Part shown: positions 27,013-35,056 of the stretch, piece after piece | Numbering within the stretch: position 1 is the first letter of the stretch | Layout of the letters: each line of letters opens with the position of its first letter | Source of the DNA: Burkholderiales bacterium | Lineage (GTDB): Bacteria > Pseudomonadota > Gammaproteobacteria > Burkholderiales > Burkholderiaceae_E | NCBI GenBank assembly: GCA_026399875.1 | Contig: JAPLQF010000005.1 | Location: 1 to 62,703, forward strand | Reading direction: 5' to 3' | DNA length: 62,703 nucleotides | Notes under the pieces: model-generated | What the model was told of the DNA's origin: nothing | Database searches by the model: none | Seen by the model: the letters and a program-made list of their open reading frames with translations, nothing else | Made by a program: the position numbers and the translations under genes

Positions 27013-27358
27013 TGGGGCTGAGGCGCAGCAGACTTCGTCGAGAGCTGCGCTCGCAGGCAGTCGTTGGCAAGCCCTTTCGGCTGGGCGATGCCAGCGTGGG
27101 CGGGAAAGGACTGCAGTCTGATCTGCAGCTCGCCGACTGGGCGCCGATCCGCGATCTGGCTTATCAGGGCCGAGCATGGTCTGTCAACGTCATGCAATAA
27201 GGTCGGACTGACAGCCGACGTATTTGTCCGACGCGACGGTCACCGGTGCCGCCGTGTGACAGCGCCGTCATCTGTCGGCAAAGAAACCGTCACATCCGGA
27301 TTGCATTCTCCTCGCCGGGACGCCCGACCGGGCGCCATCGGCCACCAGGAGATTCCTC
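27013..27358. other. Intergenic region upstream of phoX
   Basis: The 346 bases between the esterase and phoX hold no supported gene. The right part contains a candidate Pho box (27254-27293) and the ribosome site (CAGGAG) for phoX. The rest shows nothing recognisable. Confidence 0.6.
27254..27293 (+). promoter_or_regulatory. Candidate Pho box upstream of phoX
   Basis: Heptamers at 27254 (gtgtgac), 27265 (ccgtcat), 27276 (cggcaaa) and 27287 (ccgtcac) are each 11 bases apart. The second and fourth match the PhoB half-site well, the others poorly. It lies 66 bases before the phoX start. Confidence 0.42.
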
Positions 27359-29611
27359 ATGTCGGACACCCTCGACACCATCGACAACAACTCGGACAAC
27401 GAACACTTCCAGGACGTCCTGAAACGCTCTGTCGCCAGCCCCTCGCGACGCAGCGTGATCCGTGGCGGTCTCGGACTCGCCGCGCTGAGCAGCGTGCCCT
27501 TCATGGCCGGCTGCGGCGGCGAGGACGACAGCGCTGCTGTGGCGGCCCCCCTTCCCCCCGCCGGGACGACGCTCGGGTTCACGGCGACCGCCAAGAGCAT
27601 CGCAGACGGCGTGGTCCTGCCCGCCGGCTACACCTTCACCGTGCTGCACGCCACCGGCGACCGCCTGGTCTCCTCGATCCCGGCCTACAGCAACCGCGGC
27701 ACCGAGACCGACGACTGGTCGCAGCGCGTCGGTGACCACCACGATGGCATGGACATCTATTTCATCGGCGACAACGGCAAGTACACGATGACGGACACCG
27801 GCCGCGCGGTGCTCGCCGTCAACCACGAAAGCTCGGCCGACGCCCACTTCTTTCATCCGTCTGGCCAGACCTCGAACGGCGTCACCGGCAAGAAGTTCGA
27901 CCAGTTCGGTTCATGGGACCTCGGCAACCGCCCTGCGCTCGAAGTGCTCAAGGAGATCAATCACCACGGCGTGAGCCTGGTCGAGGTGATCCGTTCGGGC
28001 AGCGGCTGGAAATACGTGGTCGATTCGAGCTACAACCGTCGGGTCACCGCGCAGACCCCGGTCCGCGTCGCCGGCCCGGCCGCGCACCTGAACGACATCC
28101 GCAGCATGATGGTCACCCGCTACGACCGTACCGGCAGCACCGCTCGCGGCACGCTGAACAACTGCGGTCACGGCATCACGCCCTGGGGCACCTACCTCGG
28201 CTGCGAAGAGAACTGGGCGGTCTACTTCATCATGCCGAAGGGCTCCAACCCGGTGGACGCCAAGACGATCGCTTCGCGCGCCCGCTACGGCGTGTCCCGT
28301 ACACCGGTCGCCAACAGCGCCACCGTCGCGACCTCGCAGGGCTGGCACACGCCGGACGCGAGCGACGACCGCTTCGCACGCTGGAACGTGTCGGCCGTGG
28401 GTGCCACCGCCGCTGACGACTTCCGCAACGAGCCGAACACCTTCGGCTACAACCTGGAGATCGATCCGCTCGCCAGCACCACCCCTGTCAAGCGCGTCGC
28501 GATGGGCCGCTTCGCGCACGAAGCCGCAGTCTTCGGCCTTCCCGAAGTCGGCAAGCCCCTCGCGGTCTACATGGGCTGCGACTCGCGCAACGAATACATC
28601 TACAAGTTCGTCAGCACCGCGGTCTGGAACGCCGGTGACATCGGCGGCGGCATTGCCGCCGGCGACAAGTACCTGAACGAAGGCAAGCTGTACGCCGCCA
28701 AGTTCAATGCCGACGGCACCGGCAACTGGCTCGAACTGAGCATCGACGTCCCGGCGGTGAGGGCCTTCGCCGGCTACACCTTCGCGAACCAGGCGGACGT
28801 GCTGGTCAACGCCCGCCTCGCGGCCGATGCGGTTGGTGCAACCAAGATGGACCGCCCCGAGTGGGGTGCCGTCAACTATGCCAACGGCGACATCTACTTC
28901 ACGCTGACCAACAACAGCAACACCAACCGTACGCCGACCACCGTCGACGCGGCGAACCCGCGTGCGTACGCGGACGCCGACGGCATCAAAAGGGCTGGCA
29001 ACCCCAACGGCCACATCATCCGATTCAAGGAAAACGGCAAGATGTCGACCGCCATCGGCTTCATGTGGGACATTTTCCTGTTCGGTGCCGAGGAGGATGC
29101 AGGCGACGCCAACGTCTCGAAGCTCACCGCGAACAATTCGTTCTCGTCGCCCGATGGGCTGTGGTTCAGCAAGTCGACCGGCATCTGCTGGATCCAGACC
29201 GACGACGGTGCCTTCACCGACGAGAGCAACTGCATGCTGCTGGCCGCGATCCCAGGCGCGGTCGGTGACGGCGGCAAGGTCACGGTGAAGAACAGCATGA
29301 CGGTCAGCGGCACAGTGGTCAACGGCACTCAGGAGACCTTCGTCGGCGCCGCACTCGGCGAAGCGAAGCTGCGCCGCTTCCTGGTGGCGCCGAAGGGCTC
29401 CGAAGTCACCGGCATGGCCGAGTCGCCTGACGGCCGGACGGTGTTCGTGAACATCCAGCATCCGGGCGAGGACACGCCTGCGCTGGGCACCGCGGCTGCC
29501 TTCGCGTTCCAGAGCCAGTGGCCCGGCAACACCGGCTACGGCGTGGCCGGTCGGCCGCGCTCGGCGACCCTGGTGATCACCCGCACCGACGGCGGCAAGA
29601 TCGGACTGTAA
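27359..29611 (+). CDS. phoX: Alkaline phosphatase PhoX (DUF839), Tat-exported
   Basis: This 750-residue protein begins with a twin-arginine signal (SRRSVIRGG at about 29-37, then a hydrophobic stretch ending AGCGG, possibly a lipobox). The body matches PhoX/DUF839: NHESSADAHFFHP, CGHGITPWGTYLGCEENW, GRFAHEAAVFG, YMGCDSRNEYIYKFV, PDGLWFSKSTGICWIQTDD and MAESPDGRTVFVNIQHPGE. PhoX enzymes are calcium/iron-dependent periplasmic phosphomonoesterases. The candidate Pho box upstream and terminator downstream make it a single-gene unit. Confidence 0.95.
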   Translation: MSDTLDTIDNNSDNEHFQDVLKRSVASPSRRSVIRGGLGLAALSSVPFMAGCGGEDDSAAVAAPLPPAGTTLGFTATAKSIADGVVLPAGYTFTVLHATGDRLVSSIPAYSNRGTETDDWSQRVGDHHDGMDIYFIGDNGKYTMTDTGRAVLAVNHESSADAHFFHPSGQTSNGVTGKKFDQFGSWDLGNRPALEVLKEINHHGVSLVEVIRSGSGWKYVVDSSYNRRVTAQTPVRVAGPAAHLNDIRSMMVTRYDRTGSTARGTLNNCGHGITPWGTYLGCEENWAVYFIMPKGSNPVDAKTIASRARYGVSRTPVANSATVATSQGWHTPDASDDRFARWNVSAVGATAADDFRNEPNTFGYNLEIDPLASTTPVKRVAMGRFAHEAAVFGLPEVGKPLAVYMGCDSRNEYIYKFVSTAVWNAGDIGGGIAAGDKYLNEGKLYAAKFNADGTGNWLELSIDVPAVRAFAGYTFANQADVLVNARLAADAVGATKMDRPEWGAVNYANGDIYFTLTNNSNTNRTPTTVDAANPRAYADADGIKRAGNPNGHIIRFKENGKMSTAIGFMWDIFLFGAEEDAGDANVSKLTANNSFSSPDGLWFSKSTGICWIQTDDGAFTDESNCMLLAAIPGAVGDGGKVTVKNSMTVSGTVVNGTQETFVGAALGEAKLRRFLVAPKGSEVTGMAESPDGRTVFVNIQHPGEDTPALGTAAAFAFQSQWPGNTGYGVAGRPRSATLVITRTDGGKIGL

Positions 29612-30054
29612 AGACCCTGACCTTGGCCCGGGCCGCGAGGTCCGGGCTCGGACGAAAGCGCAGGCGACGATTGCCTGCGCTTTTTTTTCGTGTCGATGCA
29701 CTTTGCCAGCGCCACGAGCAGAGCGGTTCGGGCCGAGCTGCACGCGGGCGATCGCTGGCTGGCATTGCCGACACCGCAAACCGCCGATAGCGGCTGCCAT
29801 AGCGGTCGGGCGTTTGGCCCACCGGCCAAGTCAAGGCAAACTACGACTGTCAGTACGTCGTGCCAGCCGATCCGCAGACAGACAAAAGCGCTTGATCCAA
29901 CCAGCCTCCTCGATACCCGGGGCGTTCATTGCCTGCGGTTGCGTTGCCCGAGCGAACACTGCTTGCCGGGGCCATGCTCGACTCGGCCCAAAGCCGTGCA
30001 AGCTTCCGATCAGAGCCCGGTGATCTTCATCACCGAGCGCCAGAAGGACATTGA
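29612..30054. other. Intergenic region after phoX
   Basis: Apart from the phoX terminator (29655-29688), these 443 bases show no supported gene. A promoter for the downstream three-gene membrane module should lie in the right part, but no convincing -35/-10 pair was seen. Confidence 0.5.
29655..29688 (+). terminator. Rho-independent terminator of phoX
   Basis: An 11-bp stem (29655-29665 with 29673-29683) with loop gacgatt is followed by a run of eight T residues. It lies 43 bases after the phoX stop. Confidence 0.93.
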
Positions 30055-30582
30055 ATGACGACACCGACTCAGGCGCAAACCGCACCGCCGCAGGAGCCTG
30101 GCCATGGCAGCCCGGGAGGGCACGCACCGCAACTGATGGCTGGGCTGGGAAACCCGCTTCACTATCCGCCTTCCCCCGAACAAGCCGGCAAGGCCCCCAG
30201 GACATCCGACGAACTGGCCGTCGAGCGCACCGGGCTGGCAGCCGAGCGCACCCTGATGGCAGCCGACCGGTCGTTGATGGCGTGGATCCGTACGGCGCTG
30301 TCGATGATCAGCTTCGGTTTCACCATCTACAAGCTGCTGCAAGGCTTCGAGGAGGCGGGTACCCACCTGCCACACGCCAGCAGTCCGCGCACCATGGGCA
30401 TGTTTCTGACCGGCATGGGCACGTTGGCGATGGTGCTGGGCACCATCGAGTACTGGTACCGCCTTCAAGACCTGCGCAAGCAGAACAGTTTCGCGATCTG
30501 GCGCCCGTCATTCGTGATGGCCCTGTTGATGTCGGCGATCGGTCTTTTCCTGTTCGTCGGCATTATTGCGAAGGCCCTGTGA
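30055..30582 (+). CDS. DUF202 family membrane protein
   Basis: This 175-residue protein has a Pro/Gly/His-rich N-terminus of about 55 residues and a DUF202 core: ERTLMAADRSLMAWIRTALSMISFGFTIYK, followed by two more membrane helices (about 118-135 and 155-174). DUF202/YidH proteins are small inner-membrane proteins of unknown function. The stop overlaps the next start (TGATG), indicating coupling with the following membrane gene. Confidence 0.88.
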   Translation: MTTPTQAQTAPPQEPGHGSPGGHAPQLMAGLGNPLHYPPSPEQAGKAPRTSDELAVERTGLAAERTLMAADRSLMAWIRTALSMISFGFTIYKLLQGFEEAGTHLPHASSPRTMGMFLTGMGTLAMVLGTIEYWYRLQDLRKQNSFAIWRPSFVMALLMSAIGLFLFVGIIAKAL

Positions 30583-31328
30583 TGACCGGCTGGCAACCCA
30601 CTGAACTGGTAGCGACCGGACTCGCGGCGCTCGCGCTGGCTGCAGTCATCCTTGCAGGTGGGCGCCTGCATCCGCTGCGCGCTGTCACCAGGGATCAGCG
30701 CAAGCGCGTGTCCTTCTGTGCCGGCATGGCGGCTGCTTATGTTTTCGTACATGTCATGCCCGAACTGGAAGACATGCGCCTGGCCTTTGTCGAGTCGGCG
30801 TCAATCCAGACATACTTCGAAGGCTCGGTGATCTACGCGGTCGCGCTGATCGGCTTCATGACCTTCTACGGGCTGGAGCACCTGCGCAAGCAGTTCCGCG
30901 ATTCCGATTCCAACCAGCGCGAGCAGGCAGCGTTCAAGCTTCACGTGGGCGGCTTTGCGGCCTACGCCGCACTGGTGGGCTACCTCCTGGCGCGCGACCT
31001 CGAGCAAGGTCATTTGCCGCTGCTGCTGTTCACCATTGCGATGGCTGTTCACTTCCTGGCGGTAGACCATGCATTGAGTGAAGAGCATGCTGAAGCGTAT
31101 GTCCGCCGTGGCCGCTACTGGCTGGCAGCCATGGTGCCACTTGGCTGGGCCGTCGGTCAGTGGCTGGTCCTGCCCCCGGCAGTCAGTGCACTGCTGGTCG
31201 CGTTCCTGTCGGGTGCGGTGATCGTCAACAGCAGCCTGATGGAGTTGCCCTCCGACAAGGATGGCCACTTCATGTCGTTCCTGGCCGGCGGCGTTCTCTA
31301 CACGCTGATCCTGTTGCCGCTGGGTTGA
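30582..31328 (+). CDS. Multi-pass membrane protein, weakly ZIP-like
   Basis: This 248-residue protein has about eight hydrophobic segments. FCAGMAAAYVFVHVMPEL near the N-terminus recalls the first helices of ZIP metal transporters, and HFLAVDHALSEEHAEAY plus ELPSDKDGHFMSFLAGG supply His, Asp and Glu residues in membrane-proximal positions. The classic ZIP HxxxE helix is not evident, so transport of a metal is only a suggestion. The start overlaps the DUF202 stop. Confidence 0.6.
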   Translation: MTGWQPTELVATGLAALALAAVILAGGRLHPLRAVTRDQRKRVSFCAGMAAAYVFVHVMPELEDMRLAFVESASIQTYFEGSVIYAVALIGFMTFYGLEHLRKQFRDSDSNQREQAAFKLHVGGFAAYAALVGYLLARDLEQGHLPLLLFTIAMAVHFLAVDHALSEEHAEAYVRRGRYWLAAMVPLGWAVGQWLVLPPAVSALLVAFLSGAVIVNSSLMELPSDKDGHFMSFLAGGVLYTLILLPLG

Positions 31329-31351
31329 ACACAGAGAAGGTGAGCGTGCCG

Positions 31352-31723
31352 ATGGACGAGATCTGGATACGTATCGTTGAACACATGTCGGACCGCGTCA
31401 CCGGGCCGATGAAGTTCCGCCTGATCCTGCAACCGGTGATGGCCTCGATCTTCGCCATCATCGCCGGGCTGAACGATGCGAAGCTGGGAAACCCACCTTA
31501 CTTCTGGTCGCTGTTCACCAACACCGCGCACCGCGCCGAAATGCTCAGAGACGGCTGGAAGAGCGTCGGCAAGGTATTCGTGCTGGCGATGTTGCTCGAC
31601 ATCGTCTTCCAGATCAGGGTGCTGAACACGGTGTATCCCGGTGAAGTGATCATCGTGGCCTTCCTGCTGGCCATCTTGCCTTACCTGCTGCTGCGGGGCC
31701 TTGTCACGCGCCTGATGCGCTAG
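31352..31723 (+). CDS. Small integral membrane protein, unknown
   Basis: This 123-residue protein has three likely helices (about 27-41, 72-88, 95-115). I do not recognise the family. It follows the weakly ZIP-like gene by 23 bases and probably forms one operon with it and DUF202. The start could also be the GTG at 31340, which has AGAGAAGG just upstream. Confidence 0.65.
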   Translation: MDEIWIRIVEHMSDRVTGPMKFRLILQPVMASIFAIIAGLNDAKLGNPPYFWSLFTNTAHRAEMLRDGWKSVGKVFVLAMLLDIVFQIRVLNTVYPGEVIIVAFLLAILPYLLLRGLVTRLMR

Positions 31724-31830
31724 GGCAACGCCGGCCATGATGACCCGATCGAACAGAACCTGCGGGCACGTGGCACCGAATCAATTCGCCAAGCCGAGGG
31801 CCCGGACCCGGCCAATCGTCGAAAGTGAAA

Positions 31831-31859
31831 TTGTGATTCTCCTTGCCCCGGCCTATACT
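31831..31859 (+). promoter_or_regulatory. Sigma-70-type promoter for the sulfatase maturase gene
   Basis: TTGTGA (31831-31836), a 17-base spacer and TATACT (31854-31859) form a good match. Transcription would begin near 31866, leaving a leader of about 84 bases with an A-run/T-run (aaaaaaaattttt) just before the start codon. Confidence 0.6.
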
Positions 31860-31949
31860 CCGGCGCGTCGAAAGGTGAGATCGACTGACATCGGCGAGCA
31901 TCGTCATTGTCAGGTCGAAAAAAAATTTTTGTTTCAATGAGACCCGGTC

Positions 31950-33371
31950 ATGATCCAGTCCGCTGAATCGCCCGCAGTACACCTGCCGATGCCCGATCGG
32001 GGTCCGCCCGGCTTTCATCTGCTGGCCAAGCCCAGCGGCTCGACCTGCAATATCGATTGCACCTACTGCTTCTTCCTGTCCAAGGAAGCGCTCTACCCAA
32101 ACGACAAGAGCCGGATGTCGGCGTCCACGCTCGAGGCCTACATCCGCCAGCTGCTCGAATCGCACCGCGTGCCCGAAGTCACGGTGGCCTGGCAGGGCGG
32201 CGAGCCGACGCTGATGAAACTCGAATTCTTTCAGCATGCGGTCGAGCTGGTCGAGAAGCACCGCCGGCCCGGGCAGACGGTCAAGCACACCTTCCAGACC
32301 AACGGCCTGCTGCTGGACGACGACTGGTGCCGCTTCTTCAAGCAGCACGACTTTCTGGTCGGCTTGAGTGTGGATGGCCCGCGCGAGCTGCACGACACCT
32401 ACCGGCTGGACCGTCGCGGCAAGGGCACCTTCGATCTGGTGATGAAGGGCTGGCAGGCGCTGCGCAGTCACGAGGTCGACTTCAACATCCTGTGTACCGT
32501 CAATGCCGCCAACCAGCACCATGGGCGGGCGGTCTACCGCTTCTTTCGCGACGAACTGGGCGCGAAGTGGGTCCAGTTCATCCCCATCGTCGAGCGCGCC
32601 ACCGAGCAGACCATCAGCATTGCCAACAAGGGCTGGAGCGAAGTGCCCGGTGAGAAGCGCCTGCTCTATACCCAAACCGGCAACCTGGTCACCGAACGGA
32701 CGGTGGGCTCCGAACAATACGGCAGCTTCCTGATCGACGTGTTCGAGGAATGGGTGCGACGTGACGTGGGTCAGGTCTATGTGCAGCTGTTCGATGTCAC
32801 GCTCGAGGCCTTCTTCGGCCGCCACATGCTGTGTATCCACGCGCCCACCTGCGGCTACGGCCCGGCGCTGGAGCACAACGGCGACCTGTACTCGTGCGAT
32901 CACTTCGTCGAACCAAAGCACCTGCTGGGCAATATCCACAAGACCCACATGCTCACCATGGTCGCCTCGCCCGAGCAGCGCAAGTTCGGCCAGGACAAGC
33001 GCGACACGCTGACCCGGCAATGCCAGGGTTGCAAGGTACGCAACTGGTGCAATGGCGGCTGCCCCAAAGACCGCTTCGTTCTCAGCAAGGACGGCGAGCC
33101 GGGCCAGAACTATCTCTGCGCCGGGCTCGAGAAGTTCTTCATGCACACCGGGCCGACCTTCAACGTGATGGCCCAGTTGTACAAGCAGGGCCATCCGCCC
33201 GCCGAGGTGATGACCAGCATCGCCGCGCTGGACGCCCGGCGCAACGCCTACCAGCCTTGCCCCTGCGGCAGCGGCAAGAAGTTCCGCTTCTGCCACGGCG
33301 AGCAGGATCCGCAGACGCCGTTCAGCGGCGTCACGCCAGCAGCGCCGCAGACGCTGACCCCGGCCGGTTAG
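31950..33371 (+). CDS. Anaerobic sulfatase-maturating enzyme (radical SAM, SPASM)
   Basis: This 473-residue protein oxidises the active-site Cys (or Ser) of a sulfatase to formylglycine. The radical-SAM cluster motif is CNIDCTYC (Cys33, Cys37, Cys40). WQGGEPTLM, FQTNGLLLDD and SVDGPRELHD are typical of the anSME group, and C-terminal cysteines (CIHAPTCGYG, CQGCKVRNWCNGGCPKDRF) form the SPASM site for two further iron-sulfur clusters. A SEC-C-type zinc motif (PCPCGSGKKFRFCHG, about 436-450) is added at the C-terminus. The sulfatase gene follows. Confidence 0.94.
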   Translation: MIQSAESPAVHLPMPDRGPPGFHLLAKPSGSTCNIDCTYCFFLSKEALYPNDKSRMSASTLEAYIRQLLESHRVPEVTVAWQGGEPTLMKLEFFQHAVELVEKHRRPGQTVKHTFQTNGLLLDDDWCRFFKQHDFLVGLSVDGPRELHDTYRLDRRGKGTFDLVMKGWQALRSHEVDFNILCTVNAANQHHGRAVYRFFRDELGAKWVQFIPIVERATEQTISIANKGWSEVPGEKRLLYTQTGNLVTERTVGSEQYGSFLIDVFEEWVRRDVGQVYVQLFDVTLEAFFGRHMLCIHAPTCGYGPALEHNGDLYSCDHFVEPKHLLGNIHKTHMLTMVASPEQRKFGQDKRDTLTRQCQGCKVRNWCNGGCPKDRFVLSKDGEPGQNYLCAGLEKFFMHTGPTFNVMAQLYKQGHPPAEVMTSIAALDARRNAYQPCPCGSGKKFRFCHGEQDPQTPFSGVTPAAPQTLTPAG

Positions 33372-33426
33372 CCGCAGGCCAACGATCAATGGATTTCAAC
33401 CGCAAGACTCAATCGGGTTGTTCAAC

Positions 33427-33448
33427 GGGCGCGCGTGCGCCCTTTTTT
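33427..33448 (+). terminator. Hairpin terminator or attenuator between maturase and sulfatase
   Basis: gggcgc (33427-33432), loop gcgt and gcgccc (33437-33442) are followed by six T residues. It lies 20 bases before the sulfatase ATG, with the ribosome site AAGGAAAGG between them, so sulfatase expression depends on read-through or a promoter inside the maturase gene. Confidence 0.8.
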
Positions 33449-33467
33449 CTAAGGAAAGGATGAAGCC

Positions 33468-34952
33468 ATGGCAACCAAGAAAAAGCCTAATTTTCTGATT
33501 CTCTGGGGTGACGACATCGGCTGGTTCAACATCAGCGCCTACAACCACGGGATGATGGGCTACAAGACCCCGAACATCGATCGCATCGTCAAGGAGGGCG
33601 CGATGTTCACCGACTGGTACGGTCAGCAAAGCTGCACCGCCGGTCGCGCCTGCTTCATCACCGGCCAGTCGGGCTTTCGCACCGGCATGCTGAAGGTCGG
33701 TCTGCCCGGCGCCAAGGAAGGCCTGCAGGCGCGCGATGTCACCATCGCGGAGCTGCTCAAGGACCAGGGGTACATGACCGCCCAGTTCGGCAAGAACCAC
33801 CTCGGCGATGCCGACGAGACGCTGCCCACCGCCCACGGTTTCGACGAGTTCTTCGGCTCGCTGTATCACCTCAACGCCGAGCAAGAGCCTGAGAACCCCG
33901 ACTACTTCAAAGATCCTGCACTGATCAAGAAGTATGCGACCCGTGGCGTCATCCATAGCTTTGCCAACCCGGACGGCACGCAGAAGATCAAAAGCACCGG
34001 CCCGCTCAACATCGAGCGCATGAAGACCATCGACGAGGAAGTCACCGCCCTCACGCTGAAATATCTGGAGAAAGCGAAGAAAGCCAACAAGCCTTTCTTC
34101 CTGTGGTGGAACTCCACCCGCATGCATATCTTCACGCACCTGAAGGATGAATCGAAGGGCAAGACCGGCCTGGGCGTCTACCCCGACGGCATGGTCGAGC
34201 ACGATGGGCACGTCGGTCAGATTCTTGACAAGCTCGATGAACTGGGGCTTACGGATAACACCATCGTGATGTATTCGACCGACAACGGCGCCGAATGCTT
34301 CACCTGGCCCGATGGCGGCACGACGCCGTTTCGCGGCGAGAAGAACGAGAACTGGGAAGGCGGCTACCGCGTGCCCTGCGCGATCCGCTGGCCCGGCCAC
34401 ATCAAGCCCGGCACGGTCAACAACGACATCTTCTCCCACGAGGACATGCTGCCGACGATCATGACGATCGCGGGTGTGCCCGGCGTGAAGGAGAAGTTGC
34501 TCAAGGGCATGAAGGTCGGCAAGAAGACCTTCAAGGTCCACCTCGATGGCTACGACCTCACGCCCGCCATCGGCGGCAAGGCGCCAAGCCCGCGCAAGGA
34601 GTTCTTCTACTGGAACGACGACGGTTCGCTGGTCGCATTGCGCTACGACCAGTGGAAGATCGTCTTCCAGGAGCAGCGCGCCCACGGCTTCGCTGTCTGG
34701 GCGGAGCCCTTCGTACCGTTGCGTGTGCCGAAGCTGTTCAATCTGCGCACCGATCCGTTCGAGATCGCCGATCATGTCGCGATGGACTACGACCACTGGC
34801 GCCTGGATCGGGTGTTCATGTTTGTTCCGGCGCAGGAGTTCATCGGCAAGTACATCGCCACGTTCAAGGAGTTCCCGCCCAGCCAGAAGGTGGGTACCTT
34901 CTCGCTGGACGCGGTGCTGGCGAGCCTGGCTGCGGGGCAAAAGGGCGGCTGA
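33468..34952 (+). CDS. Arylsulfatase, Cys-type
   Basis: This 494-residue protein hydrolyses sulfate esters. The N-terminus has the metal-binding WGDDIGW (Asp15, Asp16), the formylglycine site CTAGR (56-60) and GKNHLGD; YSTDNGAE supplies further metal ligands. The Cys-type site fits activation by the maturase encoded upstream, which can work without oxygen. No signal peptide is visible (MATKKKPNF), unlike most bacterial sulfatases, so a cytoplasmic location is predicted. A terminator follows. Confidence 0.93.
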   Translation: MATKKKPNFLILWGDDIGWFNISAYNHGMMGYKTPNIDRIVKEGAMFTDWYGQQSCTAGRACFITGQSGFRTGMLKVGLPGAKEGLQARDVTIAELLKDQGYMTAQFGKNHLGDADETLPTAHGFDEFFGSLYHLNAEQEPENPDYFKDPALIKKYATRGVIHSFANPDGTQKIKSTGPLNIERMKTIDEEVTALTLKYLEKAKKANKPFFLWWNSTRMHIFTHLKDESKGKTGLGVYPDGMVEHDGHVGQILDKLDELGLTDNTIVMYSTDNGAECFTWPDGGTTPFRGEKNENWEGGYRVPCAIRWPGHIKPGTVNNDIFSHEDMLPTIMTIAGVPGVKEKLLKGMKVGKKTFKVHLDGYDLTPAIGGKAPSPRKEFFYWNDDGSLVALRYDQWKIVFQEQRAHGFAVWAEPFVPLRVPKLFNLRTDPFEIADHVAMDYDHWRLDRVFMFVPAQEFIGKYIATFKEFPPSQKVGTFSLDAVLASLAAGQKGG

Positions 34953-35002
34953 TCCGTCCGTGCTGATTGCGGGGCCCGTCTGGCGCGCAATCGCACTGGT
35001 CC

Positions 35003-35042
35003 GATCCCCGGCAGACCATGGGTTTGCCGGGGATTTTCTTTC
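35003..35042 (+). terminator. Terminator after the sulfatase gene
   Basis: gatccccggcagacc pairs with ggtttgccggggatt across a 3-base loop, with one G-T mismatch, and runs into ttttctttc. It lies just before the methyltransferase start. Confidence 0.75.
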
Positions 35043-35056
35043 ATGATGTCGATTCG

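Noticed and set aside
27911..29800. 629-codon open frame opposite phoX
   Set aside because: It has Arg/Gly/Ala/Val-rich composition without motifs, while phoX is complete on the plus strand.
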